The notes beneath the pieces are model-generated. The model saw nothing but the letters and a program-made list of their open reading frames with translations. It was not told the origin of the DNA and searched no databases. A DNA stretch of 60,000 nt from Antedon mediterranea (taxonomy: Eukaryota > Echinodermata > Crinoidea > Comatulida > Antedonidae). The stretch spans positions 8,439,001 through 8,499,000 of the forward strand of contig NC_092674.1 in the NCBI RefSeq assembly GCF_964355755.1, in the 5' to 3' direction. A program made the translations under genes and the position numbers. Below are positions 33,351-48,000 of this stretch, one piece after another (positions within the stretch are counted from its first letter, which is position 1; each line of letters opens with the position of its first letter).

Positions 33351-36300
33351 ACTTGAATTATTCAATCTATATTCGATTTGCAGGGATCAATTCACATCGT
33401 TTGTCCATCTGTTTCGGTTTACCCAGGAAATTATACGATAGAGTTGCTGACTATAATCAGACGCAATCTGATTCTTACGCATGTCCTTAATATCCGTAGC
33501 GTGTGAAATGGTGTATCAGCCTCTAGAGTAGAATTGGTCGCAGTGGCAATAGACTGAATATTAATAATAAAAAGGGTAAACCACTTGGTTTTAGAGATCG
33601 ATAGCGCTTTTGGTTGAAGGGTTTTTTATATTGTTATTGTAGTAACAGACCCCTAGCTTACGAACTAAACTTAACAAAAGAAACACCTATTAGGGGGGAC
33701 ACCCTTGGGCACCCAAAGACAGTTTCCCCAACTTGAAACGGGTGTCCAAGCATAATATCTCCCCTTTTTTTGTTTCACGGGAATGTGTCTCCTTAATAAG
33801 GTTTTCCCTGAATATATATATATAAACTTTATTTATTCACGAGACTGATTTACAGTAAAACTCGTTCAATCAATATTGATTGTTTTTAGAAAAGTTCTTG
33901 ATATTACACAATCCAACACTTATATATCAATACGAAAAAAGAAAGAAAAAATTACAGAATCCCTTCAATCTGACACCTCTATTTAGGGTACACCATACAG
34001 CGACTTCCCGTGTAAACGGGAACCCCTATCCAAGTGTCTCTTTTATAGGGATTCTACTGTAGTACATGGGCCTAATAAATGTTTTTGTTTTCATTTTATC
34101 TTAAAATAATAGTAAGAATGGGTTCAAGAGTTTCTACTGCATTTATTATGTTTGTTTATAGGGAAGAAGAATAGAATTCAAAGTATTTTTCCTTCAATAC
34201 AATTATTATGTTCTGCAGAGAGAGAAATGTGCCTCGAATAACAAATACACGGGAGAAGAAGACAATATATTTGAACGTTTTTATCGATCGATTTCATCAT
34301 TTTAGATGAGTCGTCCGCCGTTTCTCGCATTGGAGCAGTGAACGCACGGGCTGTTAATTACTACATAGCGATGTTTTAGGCAACCAGTTGTTGTTCTTCA
34401 GAGTTTATGCTAATGTCGTACAGTTACTACATGAATGAATGCGGTATTTCCTATCTTGATTGATGGCTTGTTACGTCACCGTCATTGTGCCGACGCATGT
34501 GAAGTAACCGTTGAAAATGTGCTATGCCCGAAAATCATTCTATTCAGATGGTACGCGTCCGTGCGCATAAGAATTGAGCTAACTACAATTCGCTAATGCA
34601 AACGCTTTCTGTCGAGCCTTCTATGTAGTCGAGTGGATTAGACTATGGACTTAACATGTCGATGTATGGGGTTCGAATCCCACGAGCAACTTCTTTTTAC
34701 TTTATAGTGAGAGAGAGATTATTTAGAGGGTTAGGTTTAGTTATTTATGAAGTATTTCGACTATCTTTCATTTAAGGGGTCCCTAACAAAAAATCGCGTC
34801 CGAGCTTTTATAAATGCCCGAACAATTTATTCTATTTACATGATACAGTATACGCGTCGTTCGTCATGACTTCTTTACAAATGTCCGAAATCACTCATTC
34901 AGACGTCACGGAACTCGTCCAGGGCTTCCATTTGAATTTCCGAAAAATTACCCAATTCGGACATGGCATAGGCCTAGTGCGTACAGAGATAATATTATGA
35001 TAGCCCGAAAATAACGTTATACACGTTAATGCGTAGTAGGTCTACATGTCTATCAATTTACATCGAAAGAGGGAAAAATGTCTGTATTTTAATCGACGAA
35101 TAAAAAGAAACATTCCGATGTCTGAAACTGTGCTAAAAACATGTATTTACAAATAATCTTTTTAAACAATAGCTTTATAATTATTACAATGGTTTGAAAC
35201 AACGGGTTATTAGTACGCCCTTGCCACGGCCTTGAATTAGGCTAGAGGCTACGAGGTGTGATATTTAACAAAATTAGCATATTATCGTTTCATCAGATAC
35301 GACGTCAATCAGTCGAAAATCGCCACATGGAAAGTATGATGGTAAACTCGTCCTGATGTACGTGGCTGATAACGCGGACCACCTCCATGGATTCAACACA
35401 TTTCTTCGTTAATGCGATTTGCATACAATCTGCCGTATAAAAACGTGCCGAGAATGTATTCATGTTCTTCATTCATATATCCTGTGCCTATGGTTTTTAG
35501 AGATAGAAAGTATGTCTTGTTTTCGACGTCACCTATAGACAACCAGTAGCCATCCCTAATGCATGTATGATTCGTGTTTTTGACACATTTCCAATGTTTT
35601 GATTGTTTATGTACATTTTTTTCCAGTATCATATGCAAATTATGTGATACAGTAGTGTTACATTACGTATAATATGCGACACCTGTATCGTGCCAAATCT
35701 TCATGGCGTGATTTATAATATAGATATTTCGTACCAAATGTACCATAATACAAAGGTTATATTATGTCGTTTGTCTAACTGACATTGATAAACGTATTGT
35801 ATAGTTATTCGTATAGTATTTCGTTATTTTATTGTAGGAAACTATTCAATATTTTGTATGATAATCATCCATTCATTTTAATATAGACTTCTGTATAGGC
35901 CTACGTAGTGTTATATTAATTTTGTATGGCAATATATTATTTAATACTGCATATTATACGAACATGGCTCGTTGTAATTCAGAATAATTGATATGGGCGA
36001 GAGCACACGAATAGGCCGATATAGGAAGGCCTACAATTAATTGTCATGGTCACGCTTTAGGTACCCGTGTCCCATGAAAACATTCATATAGTTGTTTTTA
36101 ATAAATACAAAACGGAAAAGATTCAAGCAGGCTAGCTATAGAAGCGTACTTGTCGGCGAGTCGGACTAATTAATTCTAGGACTAGCGTGGATTAGGGCAG
36201 CCTTGGTCATATTTTGTCGTACTTCCGAGAAGTTATTATACTAGTCAATGTAAGCGTTCACATTCTTTTAAAAATAAAACGAAGAGATTGTGTTAAGGTA

Positions 36301-37290
36301 ATTTTCAATGTGGTACGGTACCGTACTTTTCTCTTCGTACACATACTTTTATGGTCGATACATTTAAGATGCATATAATTACTCACCGGAGGGAGGGTAT
36401 GGGATGGGGAAAGCTCTCAATAAAATATATACAATGAAGACCATTCCAGTACAGTAGTTTAGTTTGTCGTCTTTATTTTTGGTTTTATAACAATAAGTGT
36501 TGTTAGCCCAACGCTGCAGTTATGAACAACGGGGACTAAAACCCCGGAGTCAACCCCTTATTCCTTTCGAAAAGTGCACATGAGCCAGATTTGTACACTG
36601 GAATTAGGCCATACCTGTTTGTCTTTAGGCTATACGATAATACTACAACTTTGGAAATATGGCCGAAGGGTTACCGGGGTTGGTTTATAGTCGTCCTAAC
36701 CGCCGCTCGACCAAACAATACCATAACAATTAATTTATTATAATATTGTTTTCCTTTGTGGGAACTGTTGATTTATAGCTGCCTATATGAAACCACATTT
36801 ATTTATTTATTTCCTGTTCATTGAAAAATAATTGAATCATTAACATAAATATCCGTGTATATAGTTGTGTGATACAGTGAAGCGGTGATTTTATAGGGTG
36901 TTATTTCCAAGCGTGCGTTAGTCGTATTATTCCATGATACGTACACAGACTGTGCGAAATGATTCCACATACAACAGAAGTACAGTATATTCAACGATAT
37001 TTCGTGTAGCACAGTATTAGGCCTATTATACAATACGACCATCTATCAAACGTTTCTTATCTCTTACTCTATGTCTTTCTACTGTGATTCTCTCATCATT
37101 CAAGCTCTAACAAATCAGGGGCTTCAGAAGAGGATAAAATGTTCCCTCCAAAATTATAACATTATGATTGGTTTATAAATTAAATAATGACCTATAGTCT
37201 AATAAAGTATCCTTTATCTAACCACAGGAAGGAAATCACAAACATAATACTGTATTATGACAATATTCATTAATAAATATGTTGTTGTTG
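33351..37290. other. Unassigned sequence upstream of BCOR
   Basis: Contains the CTTAATA dispersed repeats (33690-33810 and 34000-34060), a tRNA relic (34614) and an ATACAG repeat (35640). The BCOR transcription start and any 5' UTR exons may lie here or further upstream, but I cannot place them. Confidence 0.5.
34614..34690 (+). pseudogene. tRNA-derived relic (A and B boxes only)
   Basis: Box A-like TAGTCGAGTGG and box B GGGTTCGAATCCC are spaced as in a tRNA, and an anticodon-like loop TTAACAT sits between them. The acceptor arms do not pair and the T stem has only three good pairs. Best read as a decayed tRNA or SINE head; a T-rich stretch (34691-34697) follows. Confidence 0.5.
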
Positions 37291-37293
37291 CAG

Positions 37294-37422
37294 GTACAGG
37301 TAGGCCTAATTAAGTGAACAAACATCTGGTGCTGAAGTGGTGTTTACTACATTGCGTGTTATGCTGCGTTTTACCGGCAGCGATTCCTCCTCATCCTCGT
37401 CGACGACAAAACACATTCAAAG
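37294..37422 (+). CDS. BCOR: BCOR exon 1 of the model: 5' UTR plus start codon (coding from 37361)
   Basis: A CAG acceptor at 37291-37293 follows a T/G-rich tract. The start ATG at 37361 has G at -3 and is the first in-frame Met after an in-frame TAA at 37307-37309. The coding part is 62 nt, encoding a Met-Leu start and a run of serines, and ends AAAG before donor GTAGGC at 37423. It leaves two bases of a codon, exactly what the next exon needs (one base). Human BCOR also begins Met-Leu, which is weak support. The donor overlaps a repeated TAGGCCTA-like motif, and the acceptor is not strong, so the true first exon could differ. Any upstream 5' UTR exon was not identified. Confidence 0.5.
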
Positions 37423-39006
37423 GTAGGCCTAGCCTGTGTTTGTTTTTCAATTCTCGACGTACATTTAATTTTATACGGGGTTTTCTATAGGCATGTTATT
37501 ATTAGAATGATTCATGCGTTATAGACGCCGCCTCGATGTCCTTGTCCCCGGGAATTATTTGATGAAATTTCCCACGATGTGTTGGATGGACGTCACATCG
37601 CGGAACTAGAAACATTAATTCATAATTGACCTATGACATAGTGGATGTTATGTGATATATGTATGTCCGTAGGTCTTTATTTCTGTTTGTGTATCAAAAA
37701 TTAAGTCAATGACTGAATTTATAACTGTAGACCGATCTCGGAGTATCTCAACATAGACAAATTCTTTTAAAAACAAATGTCACATGTATCGCATGTGGTG
37801 CCTGTATATGGTTATGATACAGCTTCATGTGATTCATATGTGACACTGTATCAAAGAATTTGCCATTTATACTGTACAAGATACAGTACCGTGAAACAGC
37901 AGGAAAAACACAATTAGGCCTATATCCTAGTCTAGGTTTCAGACGGAGTTTTGACTTAATGTTACTAAAGAGATAAATATTTTGGCGCATATGGTGTTTC
38001 ATACGTAGAATACTTTAGCTCATGTAGTTTTCAGACTAAAATCGAAACGCCGACTGGACTAACACAAAAAAAGACAATTAATACAGACTTGGGGAATTTT
38101 AATTCCTCCATGTATATCTGTACAACAGCGACATCAAACGCCCGTAATCTGCGATCGCTGTTTTCGAAGCCTAAAAAAGAACAACAAATATCATGGTTTA
38201 AAATGGTGCCACACGGTTAAAGACGCAGCTTCGCTCATCTCCTCAAGTAGAATTTAATTATCCTACTAGTTGGTACAATTCGATTTGAAGAGGCTGTAAT
38301 TATAGCTTCTAAATCACCAATTGAGACGAATGAAAAATAAAAACGACTTTTTTAAGTTGTCGTATTTTAAATCATGTAGTCGCTGTGTGCAGCAGTGTTT
38401 TCACTAATGTACATTGGCAAACATGATTTTTGGACATTTTGGATAAAAAATGAGAAATTGGTTTGAAAACAGGTTAAAATAAGGAGAACGTCTACTGAGA
38501 ATTATCCAATTCAATACATGGTGTATAACTAGGCTTATGATACGTCGTTCGGAGAAAATATCTGGGAGACATGACGTTTTAAGCTTTTAAGCATGCTTGC
38601 AGTATTATAATGTTTAAATTATATCGTATCTGTATAGGGTGCTTTTGCTTGGTTATTGTATGAGGAAGTACAGATATTAATTCAGACTAATGTAATACCG
38701 TATTATATAATACAGATATTGACTGCTTAGAGGTTAGAAAGTTTATATCGTATCTGTATAGGGTGCTTTGGCTTGCTTATTGTATGAGGAAGTACAGATA
38801 TTAATTCAGACTAATGTAATACCGTATTATATAATAATATACTGTATAAAGTTAGATCCACAATGTCCGGAAAATAGGAACATTTGAGTCTGGAGAAAAA
38901 CATTATAATGGGCTATTGTATGTTTACTATAAATATCATAGCTATATACAAATATAGAGGAAAGATACAATACCTGGTTTTCGAATCGAACAAATACTCA
39001 TACTGA

Positions 39007-39043
<37 letters not shown>

Positions 39044-42000
39044 AACGCTCTATGTATTATTAGTTTATTTATATGCCTATAACGATAATAATAGTAGCTA
39101 TGCCTATGTCGGATTCGCACGGTTATTTGTTAAAATAGCACCGTTATATGTATTTACTGCAAGATGTTTTTGTCGAGGGATGTCATTGAATAAATTAGCC
39201 TGCTTATGAAACGTAACTTTTCTTTATTTATTGATTGCTATCTCTCTCATGGAAATCACTTTGTAAGCGCATTAATGACCAAAGTGCTATTTACACATCT
39301 ATTACCGTACTGTTATAATTATATTTGTGAACATTAATTCATCCGGTAACCGTGCGGATGCACTGGTTGCAATAATTAGCGTACGACGTCTTCATAGAGG
39401 CCTCCATATGTTAATAGTTTTTGGTCACTGTCTATTTCTCGTTTGTTGTATAAGATATTGTAAACACTTTACTCGTTTGGTCAACATACGGTACACATTT
39501 GAGTTTCGCTATATTGTTAGTCAGTCGATGACAAAGGACGAAGAATAACGTAATCGTCAAAATAATAATTAACAAAAACAAAAGTAGGGCAGAGATAAAC
39601 ATTTTACAATTAATATTTAATTTAGCCTAATGCAGTAAAAAGCGACAAAAAAAACCATAGGCTAAATCGTGAGAACCAAACCTTTTGTTATAAATTTAAA
39701 GTTACCGTTCGCTCACGTGCTGTAGCCTATAGCCTAATTGAACAAATTCAAAAGTTGCAATAAAAGTATTTTATCAAATGTTATGCTCGAAATTTACGAG
39801 CAAATATTGAAGCCTGGGCAAACCAACAAAACCGACAAGATAACCTAATTGTCTGAAAATTAATAGTTCCAAAAAAATAGACGCTCATATAGGCCTGTAT
39901 TTATGAATGCACGTGACGTCAGATAACGGGGGAAAACCATCGTACAATGGAAGCAAATACTGTAATAATATGCATTATCAAAAATATTAAGTAATAGTAT
40001 ACATTATGTGTAAAGAGAACAGTTGTATGGAAATAAAAGTGGGATGAACCCACATAAGATAAAAAAAAAAGTAATAGTATATAGCTATGACGGTATACTA
40101 CTATACGTTTTAGTTAATTTCCTATCGTGTAGGCCTATTTAGCCGAAAATAATTCTTTTTGTATAATGCTAGAAATAAGATATATTTTGTAAAGTCGGCA
40201 TAAAAAATCGCTAATCAAAATTATGCTTATTGATCTTCCGAAAATATTATGTCTTTGCATGCTATATATTGGTTAAACTTTTGATAGGTAGCATATTTAT
40301 GGCAGATTTGGCCACTGTGGGCATAGTATTTGTTTGTCGAGAATAAAACGTGGGAGAAATATATCATGCGATCGACGTGACGTGTGTATAATGTCTTCGA
40401 CAGATAAGCCTATAATTTACATGATTTGATGTATCTAATTTCCTGTCTCCAAGTTACCGATATTATGTAGACTTTTTGTTTTTATAAAATACTACTTTTT
40501 CCAAAGCAGATGTTATTGTTTGCCTATTTCGGCGTCAAAATGTTTACTCGCCTGTTGTTCGTAATTCTGAATATTGTTACGTAATTTTCAGGCCTGCTAA
40601 CTAACTGCAGGTAATAATTACAACAGTCTGTTTCTCCATGGTATTTTTGGTTTTTTTATATTACATTTAAATTATTTCAGCTATTGTTTTGTTTTATTTT
40701 ACCTGTTTTTTTATGTACACATGGCATCTGCTCTATTTTCAGTAAAGATTTTCAAACTAGTTTGACAAAAAAAAATGTGATATGCTTAAATATGGTGGCG
40801 ATATTCCAAATATGGTAGATATATGACATCATCATGGTCATATATGGGCACATCACGTTTTTTGTCACACAAATTTAACAGTGTAGACAGGGCTTTAGTT
40901 TCTACACCCATAAAGATATTATTATACATTTCAATTGTTATATTAATATCTGTGAAGCATAGTGACCACAAAAGGTGTGACCTGCCTTATTTTCCTCACC
41001 TTATACTTCGTATCTTCAGACAAAACAAAACCGCGTGGCGTGAAGCGACTATTTTGGTTTAACGGCGCCACGGTAATTATTTTAATCATTCTATCCCCAA
41101 TTTTCATATTGAATCCTATCTCTCAATTCATCGAAGAATTAAACCTAATTCCTCCATAATTAATGCCATTTTAGCCTTGTCGATTTATTTTTAGAATTCA
41201 ATAACAGAACGTCCCATAACTATCTAACTAAATATTATTTGGGAATCAGGCTCCATGGGCACCGACGCCCTGTGATAACTTATATTGTAGGGTACCGTAC
41301 TGTAACCTATGCTATTATAGCGTTGAGGAATTGTTCAGATTATGTAACAGGGCACCTATATGATAACGTAAATTTATATAATCTTATAAGATGGTGCCGT
41401 TATATAATTTCTCCACGCCTTTCATCTTTATAGTTAGCGTGGTTTTGTTTTTGTTTACACACAGACAAGTGTAGTAGGCCTACATTATTTCTATTGACTC
41501 GCAATTTTAACATCAAGCAACACGAAGCATTTTCTCTATCACGTGACGTTATAAACAAATCATGTTCCGTCTACGTTGCTGCTAAAAACCTGTTTATTTT
41601 AAATAAGCCCGTTCAGGCTTAGTTTATATTATATAACCGGGTGATTTTATGGGTTATCGCTAATTTGGTAAGTCAAACCGGGTAAATCACCTAGTCTGAA
41701 CGGGCCATACATCCATTCATGGTGAGCCCGTTTCGGCTTAGTCCTGAACGCTCAGGAAGCCATTTTGCACAGTCTACGTTAAAACCAGATATAGACATAT
41801 TGCCTTATATAATGTTGGTAGTTTTATATATCCCAACACCACAATGGTACACGCAAGGCCAAGTGGTTTTTATGGATAAGATATCGTCTCCCAGATAAAA
41901 TTTCAATATAGGCTATCTGTATGTGCAATAAAACTGTGAATCGATCCAACATTAGGATAATTATATCGTGGTCCTTATCGCCATATTGATTGTGTAAAGC

Positions 42001-45000
42001 AGATAGATAATAAATGGATCGTCAATGTTACGCTTGGTCCGGTACCGAACCATCTGCCACAACATACGACATACATTCACTGGAAGAAGCGCTGCTCTCT
42101 CTCACTCACCGTACGGTACCGTAATAATTAGTAGGCCTGCCTAATTAATAAACTAGATTCAACGCATAGAAACATTATTACGCAGACTGGTTTATGAATA
42201 TGATAATTATTAATGTTCAAAAATTGTTTTGATCGAATAGGCCTAAATAATATGTACGGTAGAATGTATAGGCCGCGCCGCCTAACGCAGCGTGTGGAAA
42301 ATAATACTGTACAAACAAGACAAAGGTAAAATCTTGAAGAAGAAATACTGTTTCAATGTCATCATAATGAATACAAAACCGTTACGTTTAACAAAATACT
42401 AAGGAAAATCATAACAATAATTTACAAATAGGAACTTTGTACCAAGCAATTTACTATTTTGAAGTTGCTGTCAATCTATTTTTGCATCAAATCGAAATTA
42501 ATATCACTTAATTGTACTGCACAGACCTTACCGTGATTAATTCAATTATTATTTATATACAATTTGCGTTGTTTTTGCCAATTTAATGAAAAAATAATAA
42601 TGTTGACCAATCGGCAGTGAGAAAGTGAGTGTCGATCGCCTGCGTTTTTATAATGTGTTCTGCAATTGGAGCGCGATTTAGTTAATAGCGTAATATCTTT
42701 TGATGCTCTGGCAGACGATTGTTAGAACGGCTATTACAAACTGCTAGCTATATTGCTGGGCCGGATTAGTATTTAGTATCAACCTTTGATGTGTTCCGGA
42801 GCGCCGTAATCAGGGACCGCCTCGAAAACTTACACGACTAGGTATAAAACAGATGTATATTGATATTTAACAGGGTTTTTTTTTTGTTATGAGAACGGCA
42901 CATTCGAGATAATTTAGAAATAATATGGCCGACTTGTTTGCAATCGTGTAACACCTTTTGTTTGCCAAATCTATTGATCCGTCTTAAACGCCTGATTGGC
43001 TACGTCGTAGATTTTTTAGGTCAGTTCGCGTAGAAAATTGATACTGGTATGTTTCAGTAGATTTTCCTCCGTTTCAAACCAGAGTATAAGTTCTTTGTAT
43101 ACATCGAGAGAATGCCCGGGTTATTGTCAATGTCCAAGGAATTGTTTTTTCTATCGATTTTTTATAAACTGTGTTAGTGTGTGTAGTGATTGAACCATGT
43201 GGTTGGTTTAAATGTTCACTAAATACCGGAGCCATGTGCAATTTGAATGACTTGAAATAATAGTTATGTCTCGATTGTGTTTCTCATAGCGGAAGTTTGC
43301 TTATCATTACAGGGCTAGCACACCGCAGAGTAGGGAGCGTTCTATTAATGTAACATCGCCTTTGAAAGCCAACGATGTGGCGTTCATTAAACGACAGATG
43401 CGATTGATTGGTCCGGCGGGTCAGAATCTCTCCAAGAAGGTTAGTACAGTTTGTATGTGGATTTAAAATGATATCGATTATCAAACGTGTATAATCATTA
43501 GATATCGATATCGGATATTCGTACAGGAGCCAATTCCAGACGGAGCATATAAAAAGGATATGTTGAAAACTGGGAAAGAGAACGTGCGAATTATAATACG
43601 AATTGCGATGTTGGCGTATTCGTTTTTACATGAAGTTTATTCTTTGCTCCATGGTTTTGGCATTTTTGTTTTGCCGTGGACGATGAGTTATTTCCAGCTG
43701 TGCGTATTAACTACGTTTTACGAGGATTATAGCCTATATGATGTAAAACACCTAAAACACGAATTTTAAAACGTTTATATAATTATTCATATAGCCACTT
43801 TGGTTTGGATTCAAAGTCATGTGTTACGTACGATTTGAATATCGGATTAAAATTCCTTGGCGTCGGAATATATAAATGTACAAACAAGGTGTTTTGTTTT
43901 CTATATTCAGAAAATGATTCTTTTTTTGCGGATAGTAATTATTATGATCGATTTAATTGCAGATATCAACGCACTATGTCAAATACTCAAACCATATCAG
44001 TTTATAATGCTATATATGCTATTGTTAAAAAATTTAGGTATTAAGTTTAACGACAACATTTTGTGGAATGAGATGATTTAAAAACTATTACTATAATTAT
44101 AATTAGAAATACATCGAATGCAATTGCGCCACAAAATCGATGCATTAATTGGATGAGATCAATTCACGATCCGCTACTCTGCCTCGGTTTATTTATTTAA
44201 GAGATTAGGCCTATATACATTGTATGATGAATACAGTAAATACATCGTGTATGTAGGCCTCCATCCACTTGAAGTCGTTGTTATTTAACCGGGTAAAATG
44301 GTTTCACGGGTAGAAACCAACTTACCCGAGTAAATAGCCAAGCCTGAACGAGCCCCTTTAGGCATGCTCTTTTCGTAATGGCTTCCCAACGACGTGCAGC
44401 TTTTCCCCACTATGTAGTTACCGATGTGCCACTTTGAGTCCATTTATAGGGGCACCGATGTGCCACTTTGAGTCAATTTAAAAGGGCACCGACGTGCCAC
44501 TTTTAGCGAATGTGTTAGGGCACCAACGTGCCACTCTCGATAGGCACCGACGTACCACTCTCGATAGGGCACCGACGTGCCACTCTCGATAGGGCACCGA
44601 CGTGCCACTCTTGATAGGGCACCGAGATAGACGTGCCACTTTGAGCCAACGACGTAATATATAAGCGAAAAAGCAAAACAAAAAACGGTCAAACTTATTA
44701 GTGCACAATAATGCATAATAATTGTTCATGGCCCACTTGCGACATCCCCGTATTATTATATGGTTCTTTTATAAAATAGGTATTATTATTCGTTGTATAT
44801 CACTGTGCAGTATCCGGAAATAACTCAATCAATATATTATAAAGTGATAACAAAAATGGCAAATTTAATAAATTATAGTATCGTATGTTTGCCATGTCAT
44901 GTTTGCTTTAGACAAAGCCGTTAATTAGGCTTACTGTATTTTTTCTGATTTTATGCAGAAAGTAGACTATATATATAAACGTATGATTAAAACAAAGATA

Positions 45001-48000
45001 CGGCACAGAATTCGTCGAAAATCTATCTGGCGTGCCTCCTGCGCTTAATTATTAAGTATTTCTGCATTTGCATGAATATTTAAAGTACCGGTACCGAATA
45101 AAGAAAAATATATACAGAAATCGACCCGGAAAACGGAAAAAAGTGTATACTGTGTGTATAATCCGATCATGCGGTTTAAGAGATTTTGTGCACAAATTTT
45201 GATATCTGGGCATTATAGTATGGCATTATTAGCATTCCACCAAGAACCTTTCGTTTGTTGTGTCCCTGAAGTAATATATTAACCCATGATATCTTATCTT
45301 CAATTGTACATAAACAGTGGGTAAACATTTTTGATTTAGTACCTACTTCAGGCGGTCCCACAAGATAACCAATCGTATCGTTACCCATTCTATACGTTGA
45401 GAACTGCAACACCTCACCCTCACTCCCGGGTCCCCTCCTCATTGTAAAGTTAAGCCTTTATTTGTAAACAATGCTCATTTCCTGGCCTTCATCGTGTCAA
45501 TTCAGCTTTTCGCTTGGTTGTCGTAATTTTATGAAATACGCCCACTATCGGGTACATTTCTTCTACATTTTATACGCCACCGGCACCACGTAGATGTGCG
45601 TAGATCTCGACCTCTCCCCACCGCTGGGTCATCGTAAATAATCCTTCTGCTCTGAGCAGACGAGTTCAGGAACGACAATAAAATATTTTCAATGATGCGT
45701 TCAATTTTAATGCCATGATTTACATCTGAAAACATCCGACCCGATTCTCGTTTTTGTTTGGCAAACCACTTGTAAATTGTATTTTGGTTTCGAACTCTGT
45801 ACAGTGTTTTTTAGATTAATATACTTTATATCAGAGCTATAACGCCACGAGCCTTTCGTTAGATCGGTTTAAAAAAAAAACTCTGATTCTCTTTTCCCCC
45901 TTCAACCTTTAGGCCTCCATGCATTTTCCACCCCCCCCCCCCCCCACTTCCCGGCAACATTTAGGCCTCCATGCATGTTCTTAAAAACAATTAAACACAA
46001 TTGTAGGCGTGGGGTCGGAAAAATGTGCACGTAAAGTGAATTCGAAATAGTAACAAAACCTTTTCGTTCGTTCGTTCGTTTTTATTTCACAATGCATCAA
46101 ACTTAATAGTTTTACATAATAAGTATTAAATAAAAAATGCAAAGCCTGGAAAAGACCAAATAAGCTCAATATAGAGCTTTAAGCCTGGTTTCACCAGTAC
46201 AAAATACACTAATAATTGTATCAAATACAATAAACAATAATTAAATATTAATTAAAGTAGTAGAAATAATATTATATATATATATATATATATTTTTTTT
46301 AATACACAATTACGCTACAGGACAACACAAACACAACAAGAGGACAAACGTACTTTGTCGGAAACATTACTATGCATTTTTATTATTATATTCCAGTAAT
46401 CGGCCGCGTTATTGATCCTAGGCCACTACAGGAATTCATTTTCTCTGGAAGGAAACGTTAGGCCACTAGACACTGCTTACATCCCGGTTTTATATGTATT
46501 TGTACAGTTTATAAATAAAAAATAGACAATTAATCCCACACAATATTTTCCTGTATTGTCGTCCTTATTGCTGTGTTCTTTGTTCAAAGCGTTCATGATT
46601 GTTCCGCCATCCATCACCAACCGCTCCCTTGTGGATAGAGTCCACGAAACCATTTTGATATCGCGACCGTCAGAAGTTGTTCAGAACAGTTAGGCCCTAC
46701 ACTAAATGGCAATTGCATACCCTCTTCTTATTACCAAATATTATTGTTTTATTATGTATTATATAATAAAGCAGTTTTTCAGCTTTTTTACTATTCGTAC
46801 ATTTGCATCATGTTTCCGAGTCGCAATAAAGATTTTTCAAAATATTTGATAACATATAGTAGACAATAACATTATACCGTGCCATAACGCACCCGTGACC
46901 CAGACTAGCCCTGCTAAATTGTAATTTGAAAGTTGAAATAGTGAGTGTGGGGATTGTAAAATGAAGATCTGGATGGCATAGAACGTATACATATTGTACT
47001 ATTGATCCGTACTAAACATAGAACACAATGTGCTATTGATCCGTTTATGAATACCATAGTTATTATACATGAAGATGCTTACTAATTTAAAGAGGTATCG
47101 TAAAGACATTTTACAGTACTGTACTTCTTCCGATGCGGTCTCACCGCATGCATTTTCAATTCATCGCTTTCTGGAAATCAGATTTCAGTTTCGACAAATG
47201 GCTGACGTCGTTGTCTAACCAAACGTGCGAAGTCTGTGATGTGTAATCGTTTGCTTATTTATTAATGCGTTTAGCAGTTGGTACAAAATAAAATACATGC
47301 AGTTATTTAATACATTGATAGCGACGATTGAATTTTGAACAATCAAATAAAGTGTTCCACGGCGGAACGAGACGGTTTGTTTACGTGCGTGGATGCACCT
47401 TATTCAGATAGGCAAATTCTGCGTGATGATGTATCAAATGTGGTGCCTGTTTTATGTTAACGTTAAGTTAAGCTTATGGCCAATGAAACAGACATCAGTG
47501 TGACACAGTAGTACATGCCTACATTACGATACTGAACCGAGAATGATGCACACTTGAACTGCATACAAAATGTTTAACATTTTTGTGTTTTTGGAAACTT
47601 TGTCCTTCGGTTTGTTCACATTAACCGACACCCATTGTCACCGCCCATGATGCATTGACGCCGTCCCTCAGGCATTGTCACCGCCCATGATGCATTGTCG
47701 CCGCCCCTCGGGCATTGTCACCGCCCCTCAGGCATTGTCACCGCCCCTGAGGCATTGTTACTGCCCCTGATGCATTGTCACCGCCCCTGAGGCATTGCCA
47801 CCGCCCCGAGGTTCATTTTTTCATAGACGCACATTATGGTTATTATGTTTAATTCACAGGGATCATATTATTACGATATTGTTGTCGTGGTAACAAGATA
47901 TGTGATAACAGACGGGTCTTCCGATCGAAAAAGGTTGTCATGGATACCGCACGTCACTATAACAGCTACGGTGTTTAATTCCAGCAAAGTATTAATACTT

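Larger units (their letters stand above)
37423..43312 (+). other. BCOR: BCOR intron between coding exons 1 and 2
   Basis: Donor GTAGGC, acceptor TTACAG. Holds the dispersed ATACAG repeat, the 124-bp duplication, a TA microsatellite and two MITEs (40752, 41609). No further exon is convincing. The short open frames are AT-rich chance frames. Confidence 0.6.

Noticed and set aside
34614-34690. Functional tRNA-Val (AAC anticodon).
   Set aside because: The acceptor arms do not pair and the T stem is broken, so only a relic is called.
35393-35638. 81-codon minus-strand frame with a protein-like composition (CIRDGYW, MNEEHEY).
   Set aside because: No recognisable domain, no splice partners found and no repeat homology in the window; could be chance or a decayed exon.
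44444-44729. Two minus-strand frames with repeated ESGTSVPYREW-like peptides.
   Set aside because: They translate the GGCACCGACGTGCC minisatellite.
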